A stretch of DNA of 64,000 nucleotides from Rhodospirillales bacterium. Its GTDB lineage: Bacteria; Pseudomonadota; Alphaproteobacteria; SP197. The stretch is taken from the NCBI GenBank assembly GCA_014323865.1, contig JACONG010000016.1, forward strand, positions 143,685 to 207,684. The letters run 5' to 3'. The position numbers and the translations under genes were made by a program. The first letter of the stretch is position 1; each line of letters opens with the position of its first letter. Positions 1 to 7,768 of the stretch are shown piece after piece. Below the pieces are notes generated by a model. The model did no database searches and was not told the DNA's origin. It saw only the letters and a program-made list of their open reading frames with translations.

Positions 1-659
1 CGGTCGAAGCTGCTGAGATCGACCGCCCGGCGCACGGCGGCGTCATCGGCCCCGATACGCATGAAGGACACGAGGCGCGTGAAGACAGGTTCCGGATCGG
101 CCAGCATGTCCTCATAGCGCATGATGTGGAGCATCGGGCTCGAACTGCCGGTCCAGCTTCGGACGTGCTGGGTCCAGCTTCCCATGACCTCGAAGACGTT
201 GTGTTCGTTGGTCGGCGTGCGGAACATGTCGGTCGCCATGATCCCGATGATGGCATCGACGCCGAGACCCTGGTGGTCGGCGTAGCTGATGGCGACATCG
301 AGCGGATTGCGGACGATATAGACCACCCCTGATGTCACCGCCATGTTGATCACCGGTGCGCCTTTGGCCATGACGAAGGCCGAGTGCGTCTTGACCGGCA
401 CCGCGCCGTCGCCGGTCGAGGCGATCCGCTCCTGAACCCTGGGGCGCATGGCCGCGATGTCGTCATGGCTCCATTCCGTCCAGGGCCGGTCGTCGAACCG
501 GGCGAAGCCGGTCGTGCCGGATTCCGAGAGGGTGGCCTCGCCGAGGCGGTCGAGCGCGACCGGTGCGTTGCCGTCGCCGATCAGGAGGTTGGCGAGGAAG
601 ACGCGAACCCAGGTGTTGCCCGATTTCGGATAGCTTGCGAGCCAGAGAATCCTGCCCAT
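1..659 (-). CDS. Sulfotransferase-domain protein (3' end outside window)
   Basis: Reading the minus strand from an ATG at 659 gives MGRILWLASYPKSGNTWVR and stays open to the window edge, about 219 residues. YPKSGNTW is the 5'-phosphosulfate-binding loop of PAPS-dependent sulfotransferases, and the later stretch VRNPLDVAISYAD matches the 3'-phosphate-binding motif. The family moves a sulfuryl group from PAPS to a hydroxyl or amine acceptor in the cytoplasm; the acceptor cannot be told from sequence. It is the first of four paralogues on the same strand. The C-terminus is missing only because the window ends. Confidence 0.9.
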   Translation of the reverse strand, partial: MGRILWLASYPKSGNTWVRVFLANLLIGDGNAPVALDRLGEATLSESGTTGFARFDDRPWTEWSHDDIAAMRPRVQERIASTGDGAVPVKTHSAFVMAKGAPVINMAVTSGVVYIVRNPLDVAISYADHQGLGVDAIIGIMATDMFRTPTNEHNVFEVMGSWTQHVRSWTGSSSPMLHIMRYEDMLADPEPVFTRLVSFMRIGADDAAVRRAVDLSSFD

Positions 660-699
660 GGTCAGGCCCGCCGGGACGCCGTGTCGCCGGGGCCGCGTC

Positions 700-1539
700 T
701 CACGCGTACCGCTCCGGCAGGTAGCCGAAGCGCGCCATCTGCTCGCGGTTGGCATCGCAGATGGCCGCGACCTGGTCGTCGCTCAGCACGTCCTTCCAGC
801 CGCCGGCCTTGCCCGAGCGGAAGAAGCGATCCTGGGCAGGCGTCTTCTCATAGAAGCCGTATTTCTGCTCCTGGTGTTGCAGCACCCTGAACCCGGAGTT
901 CTTCACCGCACGCGCGATGCGGTCCCGGGGCGTTTTCAGCTGCAGGAATGTCACGAGATCGCCGAACGCCTTCAATGGCCGGGCCAGCATGTCCTCGTAG
1001 CGCATGATGTGAAGCCCCGGGCTGGGTCGGCCCGTCCAGCTCTCGACATGCTGGGACCAGCTTCCCATCGGCTCGTTGACATGGCTTTCGGAGTTCGGTG
1101 TCTCGAAGTTCTCCATCGTCATCATCTCGACCGTCCGGTCGAGTGTGAGACCCTGATGAAGGGCGTAGGACTCCACCACATCGAGCGGATTGCGCAGGAG
1201 ATAGACGGCACCCGCCGTGACCTCGACGTTGATCGTCGGAAAGCCGCGGACATGGCCGACATGGACATGGGTCTTGCAGAACACCGTGTGCGGCTTCGAG
1301 GCCGCGATGTTGCGATGCACCCGGGGGCGCATGGCCGCAACATCGTCATGGCTCCATTCCGTCCAGGGCCGTGGATCGAGCGCGGTATAGTGGGCGATTG
1401 CCGCCTCGTTCGACGACAGCAGCAGCATCCTGTTGATGTCCCAGGACGATGCGGGATCGCGAAAGAGGTTGTGCAGAAAGGCACGGGTCCACGTGTTGCC
1501 CGACTTCGGGTAGCTCGCAATCCAGACAATCCGGCCCAT
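700..1539 (-). CDS. Sulfotransferase-domain protein
   Basis: 279 residues starting MGRIVWIASYPKSGNTW, with the PAPS 5'-phosphosulfate loop at residues 9-16 and a 3'-phosphate motif LLRNPLDVVESYA further on. The ATG at 1539 is preferred over an upstream in-frame start at 1644 because all four paralogues begin MGRI(V/L)W and the extra residues would be encoded by an IS630 remnant lying immediately upstream. A 40-base gap separates it from the next sulfotransferase downstream. It probably sulfates a small molecule or glycan; the substrate is unknown. Confidence 0.9.
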   Translation of the reverse strand: MGRIVWIASYPKSGNTWTRAFLHNLFRDPASSWDINRMLLLSSNEAAIAHYTALDPRPWTEWSHDDVAAMRPRVHRNIAASKPHTVFCKTHVHVGHVRGFPTINVEVTAGAVYLLRNPLDVVESYALHQGLTLDRTVEMMTMENFETPNSESHVNEPMGSWSQHVESWTGRPSPGLHIMRYEDMLARPLKAFGDLVTFLQLKTPRDRIARAVKNSGFRVLQHQEQKYGFYEKTPAQDRFFRSGKAGGWKDVLSDDQVAAICDANREQMARFGYLPERYA

Positions 1540-1553
1540 GGCGCGCCCCAGAG

Positions 1554-1915
1554 GGTCTTCCTCCCGATCCCAAGCGAACACGGGGATCCCCATGGGTTCC
1601 ACCCCATGATTCTGTACTCCCAAAGTGACACGGGAAGCAAGCATGGGGCGTTGCTACGGACTGGACCTTCGCCGCCGGGTCGTCGATGCGATCGGGGACG
1701 TCCGGTCGGCGCACGGGGCGGGCTCCGGGTCTTTCGATACAGATTTGCCTGCCGCCCCAAAGCCCGGACGTCAACCCATCGGGATGACGTTCTCCAGGCT
1801 CAAGGCGCTGCTCCGGGAGGCCATCGCCGGGACACGATTCCGATTCAATCGGTCCCGCTCTGGGGCGGGGTCTCGTAATGTGCTTTTACGACCCACCCGC
1901 CCGTTTGACGGCTGA
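1554..1915 (+). mobile_element. IS630-family element remnant A (internally deleted)
   Basis: An N-terminal transposase piece, [17 protein letters not shown] (ATG at 1643), is joined after a large deletion to a C-terminal piece around 1766-1835 reading QPIGMTFSRLKALLREAIAG. That matches the [21 protein letters not shown] signature near the end of IS630 transposases. The sequence before the ATG (tcttcctc...gattctgta) recurs in remnants B (3355) and C (34690), so it is probably the left end of the element. Only about a third of a roughly 1 kb element remains and it cannot encode an active transposase. Confidence 0.75.
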
Positions 1916-2001
1916 TTGTGATTTTTTGCACCCTATGATCAACGAAGAGACTATTCAGAGTAAGCAGATGCGCGCAAACAGCGGCGTGATCCTGCAGTGG
2001 T

Positions 2002-3315
2002 TTACTCTGTTTGTTGTTCATTGTTCATCTCCCTAGGTGTCATCAGATTGACCAGATAATCAAATGCAGCTTTCTTTTCTCCATCGCTGATATCAGGACT
2101 GTCAAGAAAATCCGCGACTTCAAAGTCCTTGTATCCGTTCGATATTATCCAATCATAAAGCTCCACTGAGAGTTGTGGCTCACTCTCAAGGAGAATGAGC
2201 ATGGCATTGCCATATTGGCCCCGGCTTGCACGAATTTTTGCCACACCTGGATCGATACTTGAGTCAAGTATACGTTCCTGCAATATCTGATCTTGTACGA
2301 GTTTGCGAATCAGATAGCCTTCACAGAACTTTGAAATTGTCTCAGGCTCACCTGCCTTAGCCTTACTTGTCTCAGGCTCATCTGGAATAACATCAATGCA
2401 CCGTCGTTCTACTTCGTCATCCTCAAAGACAAGCGTTACAATCCTGACGACGGCGTTGCTGATCGTCTGTGCCGTGTCCTTGTCGATGGTTGTCTTGTAG
2501 GTGACTTCGCCTTGCAGACCGCCTGCTTTGCCGGTTGCGGCGGCGCTTCGGGCCGCGTCACGGTTCTTTTCCAGTGCTGCAACATTGGCGGCGGCCTCGT
2601 CGGCTTCCGCTCTCGCCGCTTTGGCGGCCGCTTCGGCGGCCTCTTTCATGTCATCAGCTGCTGTTTTGGCGGCCTTGGCGGCCTCGTCAGCTTTGTCTTG
2701 AAGGCTTCTGTTGGTCTCCCTTGCTTCATCGAGCCGCTTCTGTGCCGCCTGGAGGTTCTCGCCAGCGTCGACCTGGGCCGAGCTATAGATGGTCACGGGT
2801 GCGGGGATGACGGCACCGGTCAGCTGTTCAATGGCGAGGACTGAGGCGATCAGGCGCTGGTCGCGGGCTGCCTGCTGACGAAACTGTTTATCATCGATCG
2901 CGCCGCTGAAGTACCGCTCGCAGAGTCGTTACATCATGTCGCGAAGGACCTGGATTGTCTGGGTGCGCAGGCCGATGTTGGAGCCGGCTTCGTTGATCGC
3001 GTTGGCGAGCTCGGCTGAACGGTCGTCGCCGAGCTCGGCGCTGGCGGAAAACGCAGTACTCAGAACGGAAAAGACATCCGGACTCGGTTCGGCGCAGGCG
3101 CGAACAATGTCTCGCCTGTACGTGTTGTCGGAGACCTTCTCCTTCACGGTCTGCGTGAGGACCGCACGTTGCTTGGCGTCGAGCAGGATAACCTGCTCGT
3201 CGCTCGATGACGTGGTTCTGAAGATCGAGTTCTGGTTGGCAGTATCGCACGCCGAAAGCGTGACGGCGGCAACGGTCCAGGCTGCGGCATATGCTGCGAA
3301 GCGTGCGATCAACAT
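2002..3315 (-). pseudogene. Secreted lipoprotein with coiled-coil region, split by in-frame TAA
   Basis: The ATG at 3315 begins a lipoprotein signal peptide ending in the lipobox LSAC. The frame runs 128 codons to a TAA at 2929-2931, then continues open in the SAME frame (RLCERYFSGAIDDKQFRQQ...) to a stop at 2002. The downstream part holds an Ala/Lys/Glu-rich coiled-coil segment (about 2520-2750), followed by a lower-GC tail. Without the TAA the product would be about 437 residues. A single CAA-to-TAA change explains the break. Alternatives are a sequencing error, or two proteins with the second restarting at the GTG at 2796. No family recognised. Confidence 0.7.
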
Positions 3316-3354
3316 CTGGATACCCCTCCAGTCATCAACCGGTTCGCAGTTTAT

Positions 3355-3529
3355 GAGGGTCTTCCTCCTGATGTCAATCGGAAAATCAATGTCAAGCGAA
3401 CACGGGGATTCCCATGGGGTGCACCGGATGATTCTGTGGCTGCAAGTGACAGGGGAGGGAGATGGGGGCGCGTTGTTGCGGATCGGGTCTTCGCCGCCGG
3501 GTCGTCGGGGGTGTGGGGCGGGCGCGGCA
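3355..3529 (+). mobile_element. IS630-family element remnant B (left end only)
   Basis: The block resembles remnant A: gtcttcctcctgat, aagcgaacacgggga, gattctgt and then the degraded transposase start (atgggggcgcgttgttgcgg...cttcgccgccgggtcgtcg). Only the first 20 or so transposase codons are recognisable. It sits between the split lipoprotein gene and the third sulfotransferase, abutting the latter's stop codon. Confidence 0.6.
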
Positions 3530-4414
3530 TCAATCCGAACGGGGTATGTCCTGGAAGCCGTCGGGAAGGTAATCGAAACGTTTCATCTGGGCACGGTGGT
3601 CGTTGCAGATGCGGGCAATCTGGGCTTCGGTCAGGTGGTCGCGCCAGTGGCCGGCGGTGCCCTTGCGGAAGAAGGCATCCTGATGCTGCGAGCGTTCGTT
3701 GAAGCCGTGTTGCCGTTCCTGCTTCCTGAGCTGCCTGAAGGATGCGTTGCCGATGGCGGTATCGAGGCGTTCGGCGGTGACATCGAGATCGAGAAAGCGC
3801 GTCACGGCGCGGAAGGTCCTGCGCGGATCGGCCAGCATGTCCTCGTAGCGCACGGTGTGGAGGCCGCGAGCGTGACTCTGACCGTGACCCTGACCGTGAC
3901 CGGCGGTCCAGCTTTCGACATTGCGCGACCATGTGTCGAGCGGCACCGGGACATGGCCCTCGCCCATCCCGGTCATGAAGCCCGGCGTTGCCATGAAGCC
4001 GATGGCCGCATCCACCGTGACGTCCATGAAGTCGGCAAACGACAGGACCACATCGAGCGGGTTGCGCAGGATGTAGATCGCGCCCGCGCTGACCGCCCTG
4101 TTGACGGTCGGTGCGCCGTGGTGGCGGATCAGGGCGCTGTGGGTCTTGCAGAAGATCGTTGCCGACTGGCCGTTGGCGATCATTTCCTGCACCCTGGGCC
4201 GCATCGCCGCGATCTCGCGGGCCGTCCAGGATTGCGGCGGTGTCCTGCGGAGGATGCGGAACCAGCCGATTGCGGAATCGCTCCGGCTGAAGGTGCCTGT
4301 CATCCGGTTGATGTCGGCGGGTTTGTCCGTGCCCCCGATGACATTGAACAGGAAGGCACGCATCCAGGTGTTGCCCGATTTGGGGTAACTCGCGAGCCAG
4401 ACGATCCTGCCCAC
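3530..4414 (-). CDS. Sulfotransferase-domain protein with Gly/His/Gln repeat insert
   Basis: 294 residues, GTG start at 4414 (MGRIVWLASYPKSGNTWMR), which lies seven bases after the stop of the upstream paralogue and so suggests co-transcription. The PAPS loop (residues 9-16) and ILRNPLDVVLSFAD motif are present. It differs from its neighbours by a short low-complexity insert GHGQGHGQSHAR encoded by a GTGACC-type tandem repeat at about 3871-3903. The C-terminus reads IPRSD followed by a stop in sequence resembling the start of the dispersed repeat seen at holA and the DUF1223 gene. Acceptor unknown. Confidence 0.9.
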   Translation of the reverse strand: MGRIVWLASYPKSGNTWMRAFLFNVIGGTDKPADINRMTGTFSRSDSAIGWFRILRRTPPQSWTAREIAAMRPRVQEMIANGQSATIFCKTHSALIRHHGAPTVNRAVSAGAIYILRNPLDVVLSFADFMDVTVDAAIGFMATPGFMTGMGEGHVPVPLDTWSRNVESWTAGHGQGHGQSHARGLHTVRYEDMLADPRRTFRAVTRFLDLDVTAERLDTAIGNASFRQLRKQERQHGFNERSQHQDAFFRKGTAGHWRDHLTEAQIARICNDHRAQMKRFDYLPDGFQDIPRSD

Positions 4415-4421
4415 GATGGGC

Positions 4422-5261
4422 CTAGCAGCCGTCCGGCACGTAGCCGAAGCGGGTCATCTGTTCGCGATGGTCGCCGACGATCCGCGCAACCTGGTCGTCG
4501 GTCAGGGTGGCGCGCCAGCCGCCGGCGGTGCCGCTGCGGAAGAAGCGCTCCTGCGCGGGCGAGCGTTCGTTGAAGCCCGTCCTGTCTTCCTGCCGGCGCA
4601 GTTCCCGGAACGACGAGAACGTGACCGCCTTGCCGATGCGCGACGGGGTGGCGGCGAGGCCGAGGAAGCGGGCTACCGCGCCGAAGGCCTTGCGGGCATC
4701 GGCCAGCATGTCCTCGTAGCGGACGGCATGGAGCGCGGGGTTGGGCCGCCCGGTCCAGCTTTCGACATTCTGCGACCAGCTGCCGAGCGGGTGGTCGATG
4801 CCGGCGGCGTCGCGCAGCTCGAAGTTCCGGGTGCCCATGGCCGAGATCGCCGCATCGATTCCGATGCCCTGAAAGTCGGCGAAGGAGATTGCCACGTCGA
4901 GCGGGTTGCGAACCATGCAGATTGCGCCCGCCGACACGCTCATGTCGATCGTTTCGCAGTTGCGCAGCATGAGCACCGAGGCATGGGTCTTGCAGAAGAT
5001 GTTGCCCGGAACCGAACCGGCAATCGCCGCGTGCACGCGCAGGCGCAGGCGGTCGCGCTCCTCCCGGGGGATATCGGCAAGCGGTCTGGAGTCGAGGGCC
5101 GCGTAGAGGTCGGGCTTCGATTCCGATGTCGTCAGCCCTCCGCCGCCGAGCGCGTTGAGCGGCAGGGGGCGCGAGGGATTGCGGAAGAGGTGATGCAGGA
5201 AAGCCCGCATCCAGGTGTTGCCGGACTTGGGGTAGCTGGCCAGCCAGACGATCCTGCCCAT
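4422..5261 (-). CDS. Sulfotransferase-domain protein
   Basis: 279 residues from the ATG at 5261 (MGRIVWLASYPKSGNTWMR). An upstream in-frame start at 5321 is rejected because it falls inside the porin terminator. The PAPS 5'-loop and the 3'-phosphate motif MVRNPLDVAISFAD are both intact. It is the promoter-proximal member of the pair 5261-3530. With the two to its left it makes a four-member paralogue array, which suggests tandem duplication with diverging acceptor specificity. Confidence 0.9.
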   Translation of the reverse strand: MGRIVWLASYPKSGNTWMRAFLHHLFRNPSRPLPLNALGGGGLTTSESKPDLYAALDSRPLADIPREERDRLRLRVHAAIAGSVPGNIFCKTHASVLMLRNCETIDMSVSAGAICMVRNPLDVAISFADFQGIGIDAAISAMGTRNFELRDAAGIDHPLGSWSQNVESWTGRPNPALHAVRYEDMLADARKAFGAVARFLGLAATPSRIGKAVTFSSFRELRRQEDRTGFNERSPAQERFFRSGTAGGWRATLTDDQVARIVGDHREQMTRFGYVPDGC

Positions 5262-5323
5262 GGCGTTCAGGAACCGTCGGTCAGGGAACCCGGAGCATCC
5301 CCGGCGGCGTCGGGACGCCACGG

Positions 5324-5350
5324 AAAAAGGGGCGGCCCGAAGGTCGCCCC
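5324..5350 (-). terminator. Rho-independent terminator of the porin gene
   Basis: On the minus strand the hairpin GGGGCGACC-TTCG-GGCCGCCCC is followed by TTTTT. The 9-bp stem (one G-U pair) with a TTCG tetraloop lies 26 bases after the porin stop codon. Flanking bases cacggaa / ttccgtg can extend the stem. Confidence 0.85.
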
Positions 5351-5375
5351 TCTTCCGTGACCATGCACCGTCGGG

Positions 5376-6683
5376 TCAGAAGCTGACCGCGAGAGCGCCA
5401 CCGACGAATGTCGAGTCGTAGTCGGTGTTGATCACGCCGTCGTCGATGGTGTCCAGGCCAACCGCGCCATGCAGGTTGATGCCCGGGCCGAGAGTGTATC
5501 GACCCTGCAGGCGATAGATGTCGAACTCGTCGGTCACGCCGCGGTCGGCATGCAGGTTGCCCTTAGCGTAATCGACTTCCGCGTTCAGCCAGTAGATGCC
5601 GACCGCCCAGGGTCCGTCGGAGGTGTAGCTGACACCGACATCGAAGGTCTGGCTGTCGGTCCCCTCAACGTTACCCTGGTCCGACACGTCCTGGTAGGAC
5701 CCGCCGATGCTCCAGTTGTCCATCGACAGCGACAGGCCCGTGTTCCACATGACCGTGTCGTTACCGTTGTCGGCATCGATATTCACGTAGCCAGCCGAAA
5801 ACGTCACGCCGACATCGCCGAGCTGGCCGTTGTAATTGCCAGCGACCGACACGGAGGCGGTATCGGTGTCCTCGGGCAGTTCGTAGGTACCGCCGTTCCC
5901 GGTCTCACCGGCATTGGGCGAATACGAGACACCGAACTGGAAGCCGTTGAAGACCGGCGTGAAGTACATGATCCTGCCCCGGTCACCGCCGTAGGCCGCA
6001 AAGGTCGAGAGGGTCGATGTCGCACCGGCGGCGAAACGACTTTTCAGTGCACCGCCAGGAGTCGCGCCAGCTTTTGCGGGAGTGGCGGGAACGACGACGG
6101 TATCTTCGGGAACGGTGACAGTCAGTTCCCTCATCGCCCCATTAGCAGCATTGGTCGTAACCTTGTCGATAGTGAGGCCACCAGCCGGGGCTGTGAACCC
6201 CGGATTGGCTGCTACCGCACCTTCGACGCTACGGCTCATGAAGTTGCTGATACCGTTGGCGAACACCGTCGGCGAGTTGGCACCGAAGATATAGCTCAGA
6301 TAGGGTGCGGCCGTGCCCAGCTGGGCGGCAACGTCATCGTCGTTGCCGATCCGCAGCGTGCCGAAGGCACCCTCGACATAGACGTAGGTCTCGTCGAGCT
6401 GGTCGCCGGAGGTTTCGCCCTCGAGCTCGAAGCGGAGGCCGACCTCGAGGCCATTGTCGAGGACGGTCTTGCCACTGAACAGGAGCTCACCGCTGTAGAA
6501 CAGATCGTGGTTGTCCGTGCCGAAGCCGGGGTCGGTCTTAGCGGAATCGTCGACATCGGTCGTGTAGAAACCCCAAGTCTGGAAACCGCCGATGCTGAGT
6601 TCGATGGGATCGGCCGCCTGCGCGTTCTGCGCGACCAGGCCGGCGGAGACAAGGGCCGTGGTGCCGAGAAGTGTCTTTTTCAT
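5376..6683 (-). CDS. Outer-membrane porin
   Basis: 435 residues. Residues 1-23 form a Sec signal peptide (MKKTLLGTTALVSAGLVAQ...AQA, cleavage before ADPIELSIGG). The rest alternates in beta-barrel style, rich in Gly/Asp/Asn/Thr, with stretches such as GLEVGLRFELEG and NGFQFGVSYSPNAG, and ends in FVGGALAVSF with the terminal Phe needed for outer-membrane assembly. Length and layout fit the alphaproteobacterial Porin_4 family, which forms trimeric diffusion channels. A strong ribosome-binding site AGGAGG lies 8 bases before the ATG, and the gene has its own terminator, so it is probably monocistronic and highly expressed. Confidence 0.92.
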   Translation of the reverse strand: MKKTLLGTTALVSAGLVAQNAQAADPIELSIGGFQTWGFYTTDVDDSAKTDPGFGTDNHDLFYSGELLFSGKTVLDNGLEVGLRFELEGETSGDQLDETYVYVEGAFGTLRIGNDDDVAAQLGTAAPYLSYIFGANSPTVFANGISNFMSRSVEGAVAANPGFTAPAGGLTIDKVTTNAANGAMRELTVTVPEDTVVVPATPAKAGATPGGALKSRFAAGATSTLSTFAAYGGDRGRIMYFTPVFNGFQFGVSYSPNAGETGNGGTYELPEDTDTASVSVAGNYNGQLGDVGVTFSAGYVNIDADNGNDTVMWNTGLSLSMDNWSIGGSYQDVSDQGNVEGTDSQTFDVGVSYTSDGPWAVGIYWLNAEVDYAKGNLHADRGVTDEFDIYRLQGRYTLGPGINLHGAVGLDTIDDGVINTDYDSTFVGGALAVSF

Positions 6684-7090
6684 TAGGTAAACCTCCTATA
6701 AGGGTGACTCTGGAGACTGTTTCGGATCCGGACCGAAGCAGATCATGGGGTTTTTCCATGAAGCGGGGCTTTCCCATGAGGCTTCGGCGCGGGACAACAT
6801 TTGCTGCCTTGGACAGGGTGTGTAACAAAGGGACCCTGCCATGGGCAAGGCCCGGGTTGTGCCGGTTGTCGCGTTTCGGGGGAACTGTTGCATAAATGCC
6901 TCATGTGCCCGGCACCGGCTGTTACGGAAACGACACAGGACAGGCGTGACGCCGGTCTTGACGCGGGTCTTGACGCAAGCATGTCGACGCAGGATGTTCT
7001 TGCAGATGTTCTTGCCTGCGAACCCGGCCTGCGCCAAGCTGTGCGGAGGTCGGCACAGCACGCCGGCATCAGCATGAGGTTGCCCGTCCC
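6684..7090. other. Porin/DUF3576 divergent intergenic region
   Basis: About 400 bases between divergently transcribed genes. It holds the porin ribosome-binding site (AGGAGG) and presumably promoters for both sides, though I see no confident -35/-10 pair. Short tandem repeats occur: gtcttgacgc twice near 6955-6980 and gatgttcttgc twice near 6990-7015. No gene seen. Confidence 0.5.
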
Positions 7091-7699
7091 TTGATCGACC
7101 GTTCCCTGACCGACTCCCCGACCGACTCCCCGATCGACACTGGCGTTTCCCCGCTGCGCACGGCGGGCGGTCGTCGCATCCTGACCGTTCTGACCGTGGC
7201 GGTGGCGCTCGCCGCCTGCGACAACATCAGCTATGACGGTGTCGAGGACACCATCCGCACGCCCGAGGGCCGGTCCGAGCCCGATATCGACGACCCGAAC
7301 CGGCAGACGGTCTTCGGCCCGGGCGGCATCAGCAACCTGTTCGACAGAGGCCGGGCGGAGGATGGCGGCGGCGGCCTGGGCGTCAACGCGTTTCTGTGGC
7401 GCGCCTCGCTCGATACCCTGGCCTTCCTGCCGCCCCTTTCTGCCGACCCGCTGGGCGGGATCGTGATTTACGACTGGTACACGCCGCCGGAGACAGCGGG
7501 CGAGCGGTTCAAGGTCACGGTCTACATTCTCGATACGCGCCTGAGGGCCGATGGCGTGAGGGTCCAGGTCAACCGGCAGCTTCGCAGTGCCGACGGCGTG
7601 TGGTACGAAACGGCCGTGGTCGAGGAGACCGCAAGAGCGCTTGAGGATGCTATACTCACACGGGCCCGGCAGATGCGCATCGCGTATCTGGGTCAGTAG
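7091..7699 (+). CDS. DUF3576 lipoprotein
   Basis: 202 residues from a TTG at 7091. A hydrophobic stretch RILTVLTVAVALAAC ends in a lipobox, so the mature protein is probably a lipid-anchored envelope protein. The remainder (NAFLWRASLDTLAFLPPLSADPLGGIVIYDWY...) is the DUF3576 signature, a family commonly found upstream of leuS in alphaproteobacteria. Function is unknown. The region before the signal peptide is unusually long and contains a 12-base tandem repeat (TDSPTDSPID), so the true start may lie further downstream. Confidence 0.8.
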   Translation: MIDRSLTDSPTDSPIDTGVSPLRTAGGRRILTVLTVAVALAACDNISYDGVEDTIRTPEGRSEPDIDDPNRQTVFGPGGISNLFDRGRAEDGGGGLGVNAFLWRASLDTLAFLPPLSADPLGGIVIYDWYTPPETAGERFKVTVYILDTRLRADGVRVQVNRQLRSADGVWYETAVVEETARALEDAILTRARQMRIAYLGQ

Positions 7700-7768
7700 A
7701 GCCCCGCCGCGCAGCGCGAATCTTTGTGGCCGTCCGTTTTCCGGCCAACCTTGACGCAAGATGCATCG

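Noticed and set aside
3865-3910. Short repeats as a possible CRISPR array
   Set aside because: Units are contiguous 11-12 mers without spacers and lie in a coding region. No CRISPR array or cas gene was seen in the window.
7091-7140. Tandem repeat ctccccgaccga as a regulatory array
   Set aside because: Only two or three units, inside the probable DUF3576 N-terminal coding region.
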